NCBI GenBank assembly: GCA_023014365.1
Contig: JAEBUN010000029.1
Span: forward strand, 372,001-436,000
Source of the DNA: Lepiota brunneoincarnata
Lineage: Eukaryota; Basidiomycota; Agaricomycetes; Agaricales; Agaricaceae
DNA: 64,000 bases
Direction of reading: 5' to 3'
Part shown: one piece after another, positions 10,179-21,480 of the stretch
How the letters are laid out: the number at the start of each line of letters is the position of its first letter
How positions within the stretch are numbered: the stretch's first letter is position 1
The notes under the pieces: generated by a model
Database searches by the model: none
What the model was told of the DNA's origin: nothing
Seen by the model: the letters and a program-made list of their open reading frames with translations, nothing else
Program-made: the position numbers and the translations under genes

Positions 10179-11104
10179 CAATCCCACCCACTGAAACAGA
10201 ACTGAAAGGAATTATTTCGTTTCCGAAAAAGATACAAATGGATGCAAGTGAAAATGATGTTATGCCAGCCCGATTGTTTCATGGTTGTGTCAGCGCGCTA
10301 AATTGGGCTTTTAAGACCGGAACAAAATGCATTTTTCTTGTTTTACTTTCTGGAATGCCCCCAGAATGATCTTCCCTTTCTCCTGGCTGTCCGTGCGTCT
10401 ATCCTTGGCGGCAGGGTTGTCCCATTCGTTATCCATGTCATTGGCCAGGCCTTTGAGCTTCGACGCTGAAGCTTTTGCCCAATCTCCCCTCATCCCTAAC
10501 CCATCTCAGAGGCCAAGAACGACCTTCTGCGTTTAATTTGAGTTTCCGATCCTGAATTTATCGTTCTTGCCGATCTCTTACCCTGAGCAGTGTCACTAGT
10601 GACCGGGTCTGGATAAACGAACGCAACATAATGATGCTCCGCAGTGTCTCTGCGACTAGGAAGGATATGCTCTGGTCTAACACTCCCTTGGCGAACAAGA
10701 CGCCGCCGGGTGGAGTGGTGGTCAAATTCTCTGGCTACTTTGTTTAACAACCATCACATTATCGCTCCTAGGTTCTCACACTGTCCGCCGCCCCCTCCTC
10801 AGCCTCATATCATCTGCTCCCAGTAGGTCGCTTCTCCCCTGCTTGTTCACGGACGTACCAGTCAGCAAATGGGACAACCTTCACCGACCGTGCTCTCCCC
10901 ATCACTCTGACTGTCAAGGCCTTCAACACCCAATTCCTCGAGGCCGACCGCGCTAAAAATGGTTTTGTGGAGCTGGGGTGTGTCGTGGATTCCCCAACCA
11001 GTCCGAGGCATCCCCATCGTCGCAACATGGTTCGCCAGGGTGGACTTGTAGGACAAATACTTCTGGTCTGGCTTCAAACTCGTAAGGGACGGCAAAATTC
11101 TTAG
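10046..11104 (+). pseudogene. Decayed plus-strand frames of unknown protein, copy A
   Basis: Not recognised. Several short plus-strand frames in different registers are conserved in copy B: one with TETELKGIISFPKKIQMDAS (10046-10369), one reading DRVWINERNIMMLRSVSATR (about 10600-10748), and one with TTFTDRALPITLTVKA and AKNGFVELGCVVDSP (about 10855-11103). Frame changes between them could be introns or lesions. Opposite-strand frames are also open, so strand is uncertain. It may be remnants of one gene. Confidence 0.25.
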
Positions 11105-11159
11105 CAGGAATTGTCATGACCACTTCCCAAGCAATGGCGTATACATAGGGCTTTGAGAA

Positions 11160-11330
11160 CAAATGATGGCCTTGGAAGTCATTGGGTGGACTGACGAAAT
11201 GTTGACAATTAGTGCCAGTACATTTCTGCAGATAGATACTGAGATCTTCATTCTTCATCCAAGCGACACGAGGCACACTCGAGACAATAAGTTCAGTTCA
11301 ACCCCATCAAATGGTAGGATATTCGGATGT
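11160..11330 (-). pseudogene. Kinase N-lobe fragment, copy A
   Basis: Minus-strand remnant related to the kinases at 15.6-24.8 kb: residues like HPNILPFDGVELNL followed by AWMKNEDLSIYLQ match the HPNILPFYGVYY...SPWMKNGDLNIYLKNHP segment of the better copies. Only the hinge region survives; no catalytic loop. It sits at the end of duplication copy A. Confidence 0.65.
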
Positions 11331-11655
11331 GACCTGTATGTACCTTATCGACTGCCCGAAGCGTGGGGAGCTCCTCGATGTCGGGTTCATGTGCGAAGAC
11401 AACGCGGAAAGTAATCGGTATGTGGTTAGTACCGCCCTTGGCCGTCATTCCAATCTGTGCAGGTTGCTGAGCACCAGGAACTGAATACTCAGAACAGAGA
11501 GTTGAAATCCCGTGCGGGCCCAGCCCTCCTATTCTACCTACCTGTCCAAGGTCCCGGAGGCACTTCAGTGCGGAGCCAGTCCAGCAGATCACTTAATACA
11601 TTGATTCATACTCCCCCACGCCCGCCCTAAGTTAGGGAATCTAATTCCGTTGCTG

Positions 11656-11725
11656 CACGAACCAAGGCGGGTTACAACAGCGGTTAAGCCTTCTGGTGAG
11701 CCCCTTCGCAAGGGCGAAACCTGCA
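11656..11725 (+). ncRNA. Hammerhead-ribozyme-like motif, copy 2 (core mutated)
   Basis: Same layout as copy 1 but with CTGGTGA (11693-11699) instead of CTGATGA, which changes an invariant core base. Stem I is perfect here: AAGGC (11664-11668) with GCCTT (11688-11692). Stem II CCCTT/AAGGG closes on CGC, and GAAAC follows at 11716-11720. Probably inactive. Confidence 0.5.
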
Positions 11726-11957
11726 TACATAACTTCCCCCGCATTCGCCCAGCTTTACTACACCACATGCCACCCAGGTTCATAGCGCCTCGGGCGAACA
11801 GCATCGGGTTTGACAGGTGCGGGTGCTGGCTTCGGGGGGTACGTGGGCAGTACATATGCTTCCTTGGCAGTACCACCGGCTTGTGGGTTCGGCCCCTTGT
11901 CCCCGACACTGTCGCGTTTGTCTGTAGTTTGGATCCCCGTTCCGGTCGCCGCTATGT

Positions 11958-12322
11958 CTGTATCGCATTTTTCCGTTAGCAAAAACCGTTAGGGAAGGGG
12001 ACGACCATTTGGCCATACCAGTTTGGATCGCCCTATGGATCTCCGTATCGCACTGTTCCATTAGCAAAAACTGCCAGGGAAGGGACTACAATTCGGCCAT
12101 ACTTTGGCTGTTTGTAGGTTGGGTCTTTGTTTCCGTCCCTCTTGAGTCTGTATCGCATTGTTCCATTAGCAAAAACCGCCAGGGAAGGGGGCTACCATTC
12201 AGCCATACTTGAACCGTTCCGCTTGGTTTTAGGTTTGTTCTCCTTTTTCCCCGTGTCTGTATCGCATTGTTCCATTAGCAAAACCCGCCAAGAAAGGGGA
12301 CTATCATTTGGCCATACTGTTT
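11958..12322 (+). repeat. Array of four ~85-110-bp units, copy B
   Basis: Units start at 11958, 12043, 12148 and 12257 with the same TATCGCATTGTTCC / TTAGCAAAAACCGCC head as the array at 8863-9336. The unit-length pattern (85, 105, 109) parallels the last four units of the first array. Confidence 0.85.
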
Positions 12323-13000
12323 CCCATTGTAGTGGTTGGCCTTCCGCTACAATCAGTACATGAATGTATGTAGGGAAGGTCAATCACCCACGAATATGTA
12401 TCTTCCAGTTGCTTAGTTGTTAATTGTCACACCAGCTAGGTGTGGAAGATCTTCGGGACGGACTTTGGAAGACAGGAGATTAGCAGTTGCTTCCCAACTT
12501 GTTGTATCGTCGGAACGGCTGAACGGCTTATATATGCCTGACGGTCTGTCCAAAGTTTGTGGCATGATTACACGGACACAAATACTATTGTCTTTGCCGT
12601 ACATATATCCCCATCTAGCACATCTCCACCTCGCTTGATCAGTTGCCAAGGGTTGCCAGCCCAAAGTAGGAATTCACCCTTGATAGCACCCTGCAAGGAA
12701 CAGAATTCCGCTGCATGCGGAATATCACCTTTAACATATTTTCATTAGGTATTGAAGTAACACATCTGTACTTAATGTTAGAATATATGATTCCGGCAAA
12801 CTGGCGGAATGCCGACGTTTGATGTACCTGACCACCGCATGGTAGCCACATTGGAAATAGTTCATATATTCGTAGTCTACAGTAGGTTACTCTTGTCCGT
12901 TGACCCCCCCTCTCCTCCTTACCCCCTCATCGCCCCGCTGTTGTTGTCTCTCATGAATGTATGCTATCGTTGCTACCCACCTTCTTGAGCTGATTTCAAC

Positions 13001-13162
13001 ACTTAGATACCTCAGCTTCGAACGACGATGACGTCTCCACTGCACTAAGGCCACCCGGGTAACAGTGTGACCTTTGTTCTATTGCTCGGGTCGAGAGGAT
13101 TGGCCCGTGGCCGATTTATCGATCACACCTCGCCCTTATTGTTTTGGAGTCGGATACTCTTC
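13001..13162 (+). repeat. Dispersed ACTTAGATACCTC segment, copy 2
   Basis: Copy of the segment at 10025-10178, inside duplication copy B. Confidence 0.6.
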
Positions 13163-14202
13163 CAATCGCACCCACCGAAACAGAACTGAAACGAATTATT
13201 TCGTTTCCGAAAAAAATACAAATGGATGCAAGTGAAAATGATATCGTGCCAGCCAGATTGTTTCATGATTGTGCCAGCACTCTAAATCAAACCAACTTCC
13301 AGAATCAAGACCGGAAAAAAATGTTTTTTTCTTGTTTTACTTTCTGGAATGCCTCCGGAATGATCAATCTTCCCTTCCTCCTGGCTGCCCGTGCGTCTAT
13401 CCTTGGCGGCGGGGTTGTCCCATTCATTGTCCATGTCATTTGCCAGGCCTTTGAGCTTCGACGCTGAAGCTTTTGCCCAATCTTCCCTCACCACTAACCC
13501 ATCCCAGAGGCCAAGGACGACCTTCTGTGTTCAATTTGAGTTTCCGATCCTGAATTTGTCGTTCTTGCCGATCTCTTACCCTGAGCAGTGTCACTAGTGA
13601 CCGGGTCTGGACAAACGAACGCAACATAATGATGCTCCGCAGTGTCTCTGCGACCAGGAAGGATATGCTCTGGTCTAACGCTGCCCTGGTGAACAAGATG
13701 CGGGTGGAATGGTGCTCAGATTTACCCGGTACGTAGTGGTGATTCTTTCCAAGCCCTAGTTTTGCTTTTCTGCAAAGCAGCCAATGGCGTGAACATGGTC
13801 GCCTCACTTGCCTCTGGCTGCCTTGGTTAGCATCCATCACATTATCGCTCCTAGGTTCTCACACTGTCCGCCGCCCCTCCTCAGCCTCAGATCATCTTGC
13901 TCCCAGTAAATCGCTTCTCCCCTTCTTGTTCACGGATGTACCAGTCAGCAAATGGGACAACCTTCACCGACCGTGCTCTCCCCATCACTCTGACTGTCAA
14001 GGCCCTCAACACCCAATTCCCCGAGGCTGACCGCGCTAAAAATGGTTTTGTGGAGCTGGGGTGTGTCGTGGATTCCCCAACCAGTCCGAGGCATCCCCAT
14101 CGTCGCAACACGGTTCGCCAGGGCGGACTTGTAGGACAAATACTTCTGGTCTGGCTTCAAACTCGTATGGGACGGCAAAATTCTCAGCAGGAAATGTCAT
14201 GA
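13144..14202 (+). pseudogene. Decayed plus-strand frames of unknown protein, copy B
   Basis: Counterpart of 10046-11104. The frame with TETELKRIISFPKKIQMDAS (13144-13467), the DRVWTNERNIMMLRSVSATR stretch (about 13600-13700) and the frame with TTFTDRALPITLTVKA (13897-14202) are all kept. After ATRKDMLWSN an indel shifts the frame relative to copy A. Family not recognised; strand and gene structure are uncertain. Confidence 0.25.
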
Positions 14203-14860
14203 CCACTTTCTGATGAGATAAGGATATTTGCCTAGAAGAATGGTTTGTGATGTATGAAGTTATTGGATGCGCTCACTTGACCCTTTCAGATCGCCATGGA
14301 TGATGTCTCGGGGCCACAAGGCAATGGCGTACACCTAGGGCTTCGAGAACGAATGATGGCCTTGGAAGTCATTGGGTGGACTGACGAAATGTTGACAATT
14401 AGTACCAGTATAGTTCTGCAGATAGATACTGAGATCTTCCTTCTCCATCCAAGCGACACGAGGCGCACTCGAGACAATAAGTTCAGCTCAACCCCATCAA
14501 AGTGCAGGATATTCGGATGTCACAATTGGCTCCATAAAAGCGCATCTTTTGCAAGCCTGCATCGAGGACTAAATCAGGAACAAATAGATCCATTTGCACC
14601 CACCTTCGTTACTGTGCTGATATCCTTGTTTATGTATGCACGTGTGTCCTTGGGACAAACACCCTGATCCTGACACTTTCCCTTGAAAACGTCGCAGAGA
14701 CTACAAGTGCCTTCTATCACGGAGCCATTTGAGACACCACGTGGGACAGATTGCTGAGGTATAACTAAGGGTATTTTGATAAGGGGTAGAGCGCCTCGAA
14801 CCTCCTCTTGTGCGTGGGACTTCGATTGGCTCGACCCGGAGCATGATTAGGAGAAGTCAC
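14200..14860 (-). pseudogene. Kinase N-lobe fragment, copy B
   Basis: Minus-strand remnant of the kinase family: a degraded glycine loop (EGTCSLCDVFKGKCQDQ), KDISTVTKV before an intron-like gap, AWMEKEDLSIYLQ, and DIIHGDLKGS at about 14275-14300. The activation segment and C-lobe are missing and stops interrupt the frame. It is the end of the kinase array and overlaps the edge of duplication copy B. Confidence 0.7.
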
Positions 14861-15184
14861 TTCCGAAAATCGAGGATCGATTCGTTGCTCGATTCTGACA
14901 GAAGCCTGTGATGGGGTATGGCGCATCACCGCGGGAGACTTCCCTAGATCTCGGTATGGAAGGGGATGATGAAGAACAGGAGGTTAGGAGTGGCCGTGTT
15001 GAGCGGAACTCGTATATCGTAAGTGATGATGAGTTCCAGTCCATCGCACTTCTCTCTGTTTTCTGTTGCACTATCTAAATTCGTTGAGGATCAGTAACTA
15101 TCCTGGTGCCTTTTTGGCTCAGGCCCCGCTGCCACGCAACTAGAGTTCATCGATAGCTATAGCCTTTGTTGGCATCCGCAAGGT

Positions 15185-15533
15185 ATGTGGCCGAATCCTT
15201 CCAAGGTAGAACAAACAAATACGAGCGACTTCAATACACCCGACTTTGGTTTGGCGCTTCAAATATCTTCGACGGCATTTCCCACTGCGCCGACTCTGGC
15301 AGAAATTGCACTGTCACGGCCCATACAGGCCGCAAGGATTTCATTTGCCGGAGGGCCCGCCAGTGAACTCGCTAGGGACGTGCCCTGTCTTGTGGCACAG
15401 AGTGCCAGTCGACGAAGCAGGAAACGTTGCAATCCTGGGTCGCATAAATTGTACTCTGGGCTCGTCGGGAGATTCAGACTGTGGAAGCTTCAGCGTCTCA
15501 GTTGTATTGTACCGTGTTAGATGTGGCCCATAA
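15185..15533 (+). CDS. unrecognised plus-strand frame(s)
   Basis: Two overlapping plus-strand frames (15185-15520 and 15246-15533). The second contains VPVDEAGNVAILGRINCTLG and ends RVRCGP; it has Cys and an N-glycosylation site and reads like part of a secreted protein, but no family is recognised and no start or splice structure is evident. It lies between two kinase pseudogenes and may be a captured fragment. Confidence 0.2.
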
Positions 15534-15589
15534 TAGTACATGCTAAGATATTGACTATCACACATTCCTGCGGGGGCATGGCAATACTC

Positions 15590-18001
15590 CTCGAATGACC
15601 TTTCCAAAAACGACTGTCCCACTTTTGTACACTTTTCCCAGCACGTGATGCGGGAAATGTACTGGTCGGTTAGCTCCCACTCTTTTGTACTCGTGAAAGG
15701 GATGGCGCTTCATGAAGATCTACCGCAATTGATATTAGTACAGTGCATACAGCAGCTTGACTATGAGTTTTACCTCGTAGAGCACACACTCAAGGGACTA
15801 CACATCACTTGGACGATCGCGCGTTGACCCTTCGAGAACCTCCGGATACACCCAGCGAAATATGGCATGATTAACCACCGTCGTCGTCTGCATATACATC
15901 ATGCCATCATCTGAAGCGACAGATGACAGCCCAAAATCTCCGATGCGGGCTATACCTCCGTCGGAGATGAGGACGTTTGCCTAGAAGAATTGCCCACCAT
16001 TGTGCATTCGTAACAAGTCGTTGATTGCACCCACGCCTTTCAAACCACCATCAATGATTCCTTCTTGATGTAGATAGTCAAGACCACAGGCAACGTCGTA
16101 TGCCTAGAACCTTTGGGGTGAATGATGGTCTCTGAAGTCGCAAGGCAGACTGACCAAGGTGCAGCAATTGACGTCAGGATGGTTTTCCAGATAGAAATTG
16201 AGATCTCCATTCTTCATCCCGGGCAATATAAGGCATGCTCGAGACATTGATCTTAATTTAAAGCAGTATACTCCATAAAAGGTAGGGTATTCGGATGCTG
16301 CAATTGACTCCACAAGATTGCTTCTTTCGCAAGCACCTGCCATGAAGTTCAAGTCAGGGATGAAAGGGATCCGTCTGCGCTTATCCTCATCGCTGCACTG
16401 ATATCCTTGTTCCTGTATACGCTTACAACCTTGAGACAAATGTCTCGATCCCAGTACTTACCCTGAAAGACATCACAGAGGCCCCCCGCTCCTTCCACAG
16501 CTGAGCCTTTCGAAACACCACACAAGATATGCTGCTGGGGATACAACTGAGAGGATTTTGATAAGCGATAAAGCGCCTTGACCCTCTTCTTGTGTGCAGG
16601 ACTTCTTCGATAATCCAGTTCTAGCGAAATCTTGACAATATTTTCAGCTGGGGCTGAATTGGAGTGCCGGTTAACTCACTGAGTCCAAATAATTGATTAT
16701 GAGTTAAGCATCCGATCCTCTGGGCTCGTAGAGTGCCGTCCTCGTGGCTGCCTGTTGGAGGACAGTATCCAACAAAGCCAACACCTTCGCCCCATGATAT
16801 TACGGCTCTGGAAATCTGTAAGGCTTGTTTATGTTTTTTGGAGGCTGCCACATCTGGTCGGGGCGGCATTTATGCGTGGGCGTTTATTTGTCTTCTCCTT
16901 TTCCTCCTGTGCCTGGTTCCTAGCCCCTTCTCTCTTCCTCTTCAATTTTATCATTCCTATTCCTGCTCCCCTCGATTCCGCTGCTCTTTCTCCCCTCCCT
17001 GCTCCTCCTTTTCCTCAACTAAGGAGCGGGTAGGTCCCTGAAAGCTTATTGGTACGATGGCAGAACTCGGGGCAGGGGTTGAGGAGATCGGGATTCGTGG
17101 GAATCCTCGGCCAATTATCTTCTTTGTTTTGAATTCCTCCAGTACCTGACTATAATCACCCACCCAGATCCATCTACCATCCTTATCCTCCTTCAGGCCA
17201 GTTGTGAGCCTCCAACCATCAATACCACGTCGAAGCTCACTCTGGGTGAGCTTGAACCCTGTGTCGTCTTTGACGGCCCAGTGGAACCAATCTAAGTCAT
17301 GTAAGTAAATTTACTAGGAATCTTGAAAGGGCGAAATAGAACTATGGAGGTATGGACGCACCGATCTTGGAAATATCTTTATCATAGTCATCCCCAAACT
17401 CTCTGTAAAAATCATTCAAGAACTCTTCTTGACTGATGATCCAGTTCTTGTGGTACCGATCAAGAGCGCGATCAAAGGTAGCACATCGACATTTGTGGGT
17501 CGTGAAACCGGGGTCGAACTGGAACTTGGGCACTCCAGCCTTGGCGAAGGGGATGTCAATAACTCCTTTCTTGCAGGAGGCTCGTGCTTCTAAGAAAAAG
17601 CGTTCACAAAAGCGGGAAAAAAAAAGGATGTTGAACTTGTCATACGACCAATTTTCTTCTCGTCGGGCGCCGGTGAGGACGAGTTTGAGGCATGTCCACT
17701 GAAATTTGGCAGCGAATATCAAGGGAACACGATAACTGCGAGGAACTTCGACTTGTCTCGGTCCATCGCAGAGTGTAATATCGGTGAGGGAATGATCGTC
17801 AGGGACAAGGGGTGGAACAGATACCATTGTTGCCATTGTCGGTGGTGTTCCCCTGCCTACATAGAGATTTCTTGTGTGGTTGAGCTCGCTATGTAGTAGA
17901 GAATGTTCCCCAGAACGCGATGGCAGCGCAGTACATCCAGGGGAAGTTGGCTCGTAGTACTCCGCCAGGTGAGGAGCAGGGGAAATTTGCTTTTGGGGCA
18001 C
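15590..18001 (-). pseudogene. TKL-like kinase pseudogene 1 with novel N-terminal region
   Basis: The N-terminal part from MPQKQISPAPHLAEYYEP (18001) is homologous to that of kinase 3 (shared VPRSYRVPLIFAAKFQW and FDRALDRYHKNW) and of unknown function. A charged linker follows, then VLALLDTVLQQAA and the kinase domain (EGAGGLCDVFQGKYW loop, CLKVV lysine, PGMKNGDLNFYLENHPDV). Lesions: TAA at 16704-16706 in the linker, the catalytic loop IIHGD changed to IIDGG (about 16040-16055), TAG replacing Trp in RPSDVW (15798-15800), and a ~57-bp insertion near 15620-15680 flanked by TCCCACTTTTGTAC-like repeats. DFG is kept (IGDFGLSS). The C-lobe ends abruptly at GKVIRGVLP. A dead gene. Confidence 0.8.
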
Positions 18002-18245
18002 GGCACCGTAATGGCAGCGGCACAGGGTGATTTCAAGAGAAAGGCGAACTGAAGCACTGCCACAGGCGAATATTTAAGCAATGTGCTTGGCTGATTTGAT
18101 CCAGTCGTTATATAATAGAACACAGAAACATGCGTTACAACACTTCGATGGAATTCTCTTTCGCGTCTAGCGTTACTTCACTCGGCATAGAATCATGCCA
18201 CGCTTTCCCATACGGACAAAGACACACTCGCGGAAAAAATGCGAC

Positions 18246-20774
18246 CTACAGCTGAGATTATAGAAACCGTTAAGACTATCCGTGCAGTTGTCTATTGTAC
18301 ACTTACTCTCTTCAGAATTTCTTCCACACGCTGCAAGTCGATGGGCTCTGCGCTCCCTTTCTCCCTCACTGCAAGTTTAAAATTGATGCTAATATCATCT
18401 GACCCCTTGTTTTTCCGGTCGAGGTCATACTGCAGAGCTTTGAGCTCGGCCAGTATTTGCTGGCATGTCGGCCGCTTGATGGGTTCAAATGCCCAGCACT
18501 TTTTCATCAGCCTCCATATCCGGTCATGGCTTGGGTTAGCCAAGGTTTCTTGCCCTCCAGTTGGGCGTGTAGGGAACGCCCCTCGGATAACCTTTCCAAT
18601 GATAGCCATATCATTTGTGTACTCGTAATAGGGACAGCGCCTCATGAGGATCTGGTGCAACTATTATTAGTCATGTATGCACAGTGACCCGGGATACAAA
18701 ATTACACCTCATAGAACACACACGCAAGGGCCCAGACGTCGCTTGGGCGATCATGCACTAAGCCTTCAAGAACCTCTGGAGATGCCCACCGGAATGTGAC
18801 ACGATTGACCACTGTCGTCGTCTGCATATGCGCCATGGCATCGTCTGAGGCAACAGACGATAGCCCAAAGTCGGCAATGTAGGCTACTTCTGAATCAGAG
18901 ATAAGGATATTTGCCTAGAAAAATGGTTTGTGATGATGTATTCGGTGGAAATTGCTGGATGTGGTTACTTACCCCTTTCAAATCGCCATGAATGATATCT
19001 TCTTGATGTAGGTAGTCCAGACCATAGGCGACGTCATATACCTAAAACCTTCAGAATGGTGGTCTTTGAAGTCGTTGAGTGGACTGACCAAATGTTGACA
19101 ACTTAACGTCAGGATGATTTTTCAGATAGATATTGAGATCTCCATTTTTCATCCAAGGTGACACAAGGCACACTCGAGATATTGAATTCAGTTCAAAGTA
19201 GTATACCCCATAAAAGGGCAAGATATTTGGATGCCGCAATTGACTCCATAAGATCGCTTCTTTCGCAAGTACCTGCATTGGACGTCAAATCAGGGAACGA
19301 AAGGGAACCATTTGCACTTACCTTCATTGCCGCGCTGATATCCTTGTCCATGTATGCGCGCACGACCTTGAGACAAATGTCTTGACCCTGACACTTTCCC
19401 CGAAAGACGTCACAGAGTCCGCCGGTTCCTTCTAGTGTCGAGTGATTTGAGACATCACACAAGATGTATTGTTGGGGGTATAACTGAGAGGATTTTGATA
19501 AGCGATAGAGCGCCTTAAGCCTCTTCTTGTATGAGGGTTTTCTTCGATCTTCTGGTTCCAACGAAATCTTAATGAAGCATTTTAGCCGCAGTTGGAGCCG
19601 AGAATGTTGGTTAACTCACCGAGTCCAAATAGTTGATTATGAGTTGAGCATCTGATCCTCTGAGCTCTTGGAGCGCGGTCTTCTTGGTTGCGTGTTGGAG
19701 GGCATCATCCAGCAAAGCCAACACCCTCACTCTATCCTCCGGGGTGCTTATTGCACCAACCTTCCACTCTTCATCCTGCTCCTTCTCCCACCTCAGACTT
19801 ATTTTGGCAAAATCTTGCGGAGGCAACCTGTCTGTTGGTGAAAATGGGGTGGGACCCTCACATGCCTTTAAGGCATCGCGCTCCCTTGCCGTCACTAGGC
19901 CCTTTAGGCGGTCCAGCCACCCTTGGTATATGGCTTCGTTGACATAAAGCTCATAGTCGAGGCCACCAAGAAAACCCTTCTCGATCCCATTGACTACAGC
20001 AAAATTAGTACCCAATACTTCCGACCAGTCTTTACTCGTGTGTCTGTTTCTGTGGTAGGTGAGTACAAGATTAGTGGACACAGGGAGGGCTGACACACTC
20101 GTCAAGAAACTTGCTTGCCACCATGAGTGCTGCAACTGCGATCGAAAATTCACTTCCAGGCGAAACAACAAGTCGAGTCTTCTCCTTGAATTTAAAGATG
20201 TAATATAGCGAGAGGACGATGACAGACCGGGAGACCCGGGTTGTCATGAGGGTTTTCTTTAGGAAGGAATAAAAGGAAGGGGAGACAAACAACTGGGGGT
20301 CTGGGGTCACGGGTGGGGAGGATGTCTCCATATGCCTTTGTGCAGAGTTGGGAGGCAGGTTGCTGGGACTGGAACACATGTATGTGGCAGATACCATTGA
20401 TGACATGGGTGTATCGGAGGGTGTGGACAGGGGTTTTGCATGCTATAGGTAGCAAATCATCTCGGAGGTCTGTTTTGCGATAGAGGGAACTGAGCGTGAA
20501 CACGTCAAATCGATCCAGTCGACGAGATGGGAGGCATGTTCAGGCATTGCCGGCACTCCCATTACCATGTCTACATCCGTTGGGGATGCTTTTGCAGGGG
20601 TGAGTGGATTGTAATTGTCGAAAGATGGCACTCACGGGGTGGTATTGTGTTCAGGTGGTGATCAAGGGTGGTGTCACTGGTGGTCCGCGAAAGAAAGGGG
20701 GACGAAGGAGGCGTGTAGTAAATCGAGGGGAATGTAGAGGGCGACATAGGGGATGATTCGGAAGCGGAGGACAT
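18246..20774 (-). CDS. PHO80-like cyclin fused to HGDLKG-type (TKL-like) kinase
   Basis: Exons (minus): 20774-20636, 20588-20099, 20049-19620, 19567-19322, 19272-19089 or -19108, 19041-18973, 18914-18708, 18651 onward, and a last exon holding only CTG TAG (stop 18246). Exons 2-3 encode a PHO80/PCL-type cyclin box (RSVIVLSLYYIFKFKE, FSIAVAALMVASKFLDE, KDWSEVLGTNFAVVNGIEKG). The frame then runs without a break into the linker RVRVLALLDDAL and the kinase: EGTGGLCDVFRGK, ICLKVV lysine, HPNILPFYGVYY, SPWMKNGDLNIYL, IIHGDLKG, IADFGLSS, FRWASPEVLE, DRPSDVWALACVFYE. One TAG (20443-20445) precedes the cyclin box; ATG at 20406 would bypass it. One exon end needs donor GTTAAG instead of the GTCAGT that would fit the sister copies, otherwise a frameshift results. 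This is the best-preserved kinase in the array. Confidence 0.75.
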
Positions 20775-21048
20775 GATAGATGTAGGTTACAGGTCTCTGA
20801 AATGCAAAGACCGGATTCCTGGTACACTGCCACTCCGCATTTGCTGTGGCATCATGATGGGATTGGACGTAGATCTGGCGCTGTTTAGCTAGGCTTATAT
20901 ATAGAAGTTGGAGGCCGCTGCAGGTGGCAAAGTGTCATATGCGTGAGCTTCTAAATTCTTCCTCGTAGTTCGTTGTAGTCCATATCTTGTCCTGACGAAG
21001 AATATTCTGGCTAGCTATGAGTTGGGAACCTGTATTTTCAAGGACGAG

Positions 21049-21480
21049 TCAACATCGGAAACCGTGACGAGAACAATGTTGAAAAACGAAGACATTGGGG
21101 AGACTGGATCGCACAATAGGCCATTGCACGCTTAGCCTCCTCAAAATTCCTTCCACGCGTTGCAGGTCAATGTGCTCTGCACTCGATTTCTCTCTCATTG
21201 CCAGTTGATCATTGGTACTACCGTTAATAATATCATCTGACCCCTCGCTTCTCCAGTCGATGTTGGATTGCAGAGTTTTGAGTTCACTCATTACCTGCTG
21301 ACATGTCGACCGGTCAACAGGTTCAAATGCCTAGCACTTTCCCATCAGTTTTCATATTCCGCCATGGATCGGGCCAGCCGAATTTCCTTGCCCTTCAGCT
21401 TGGCGAGTGGGCAACACTCCTAGAATGACCTTTCCAAAGATAACTGTATCACTTTGTACTCATGAAACCGATGGCATCTG
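21049..21480 (-). pseudogene. Kinase C-lobe fragment
   Basis: Minus-strand C-terminal piece: FGKVILGVLPTR, HGGI-stop-KLMGKC-stop-AFEPVDRSTCQQVMSELKTLQ and HIDLQRVEGILRRLSVQ match kinases 2 and 3. Two Trp codons conserved in the sisters are stops here: TAG at 21331-21333 and TGA at 21352-21354. No N-lobe nearby, so this is a partial duplication between kinases 2 and 3. Confidence 0.8.

Larger units (their letters stand above)
8360..11335. repeat. Segmental duplication, copy A
   Basis: About 3 kb that matches 11428-14520 in the same order. The order is a GC-rich block ending in the hammerhead-like motif, an array of TTAGCAAAAACCGCC-containing units, a block with ACACCAGCTAGGTGTGGAAG, the ACTTAGATACCTC segment, plus-strand frame remnants and a minus-strand kinase fragment. 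Alignment offset grows from ~2980 to ~3090 bp through small indels. Copy A ends inside the kinase fragment, copy B continues further. Confidence 0.8.
11428..14520. repeat. Segmental duplication, copy B
   Basis: Second copy of the 3-kb unit, directly following copy A with ~90 bp between. Differences are mostly substitutions and small indels; the repeat array has four units instead of five. At its right end the kinase fragment is longer than in copy A, so copy B is closer to the source kinase sequence. Confidence 0.8.

Noticed and set aside
10311..10493. Minus-strand frame with KASASKLKGLANDMDNEWDN, conserved in both duplication copies
   Set aside because: Conserved only because the whole segment is duplicated; the opposite strand is equally open and no splice or start evidence favours it.
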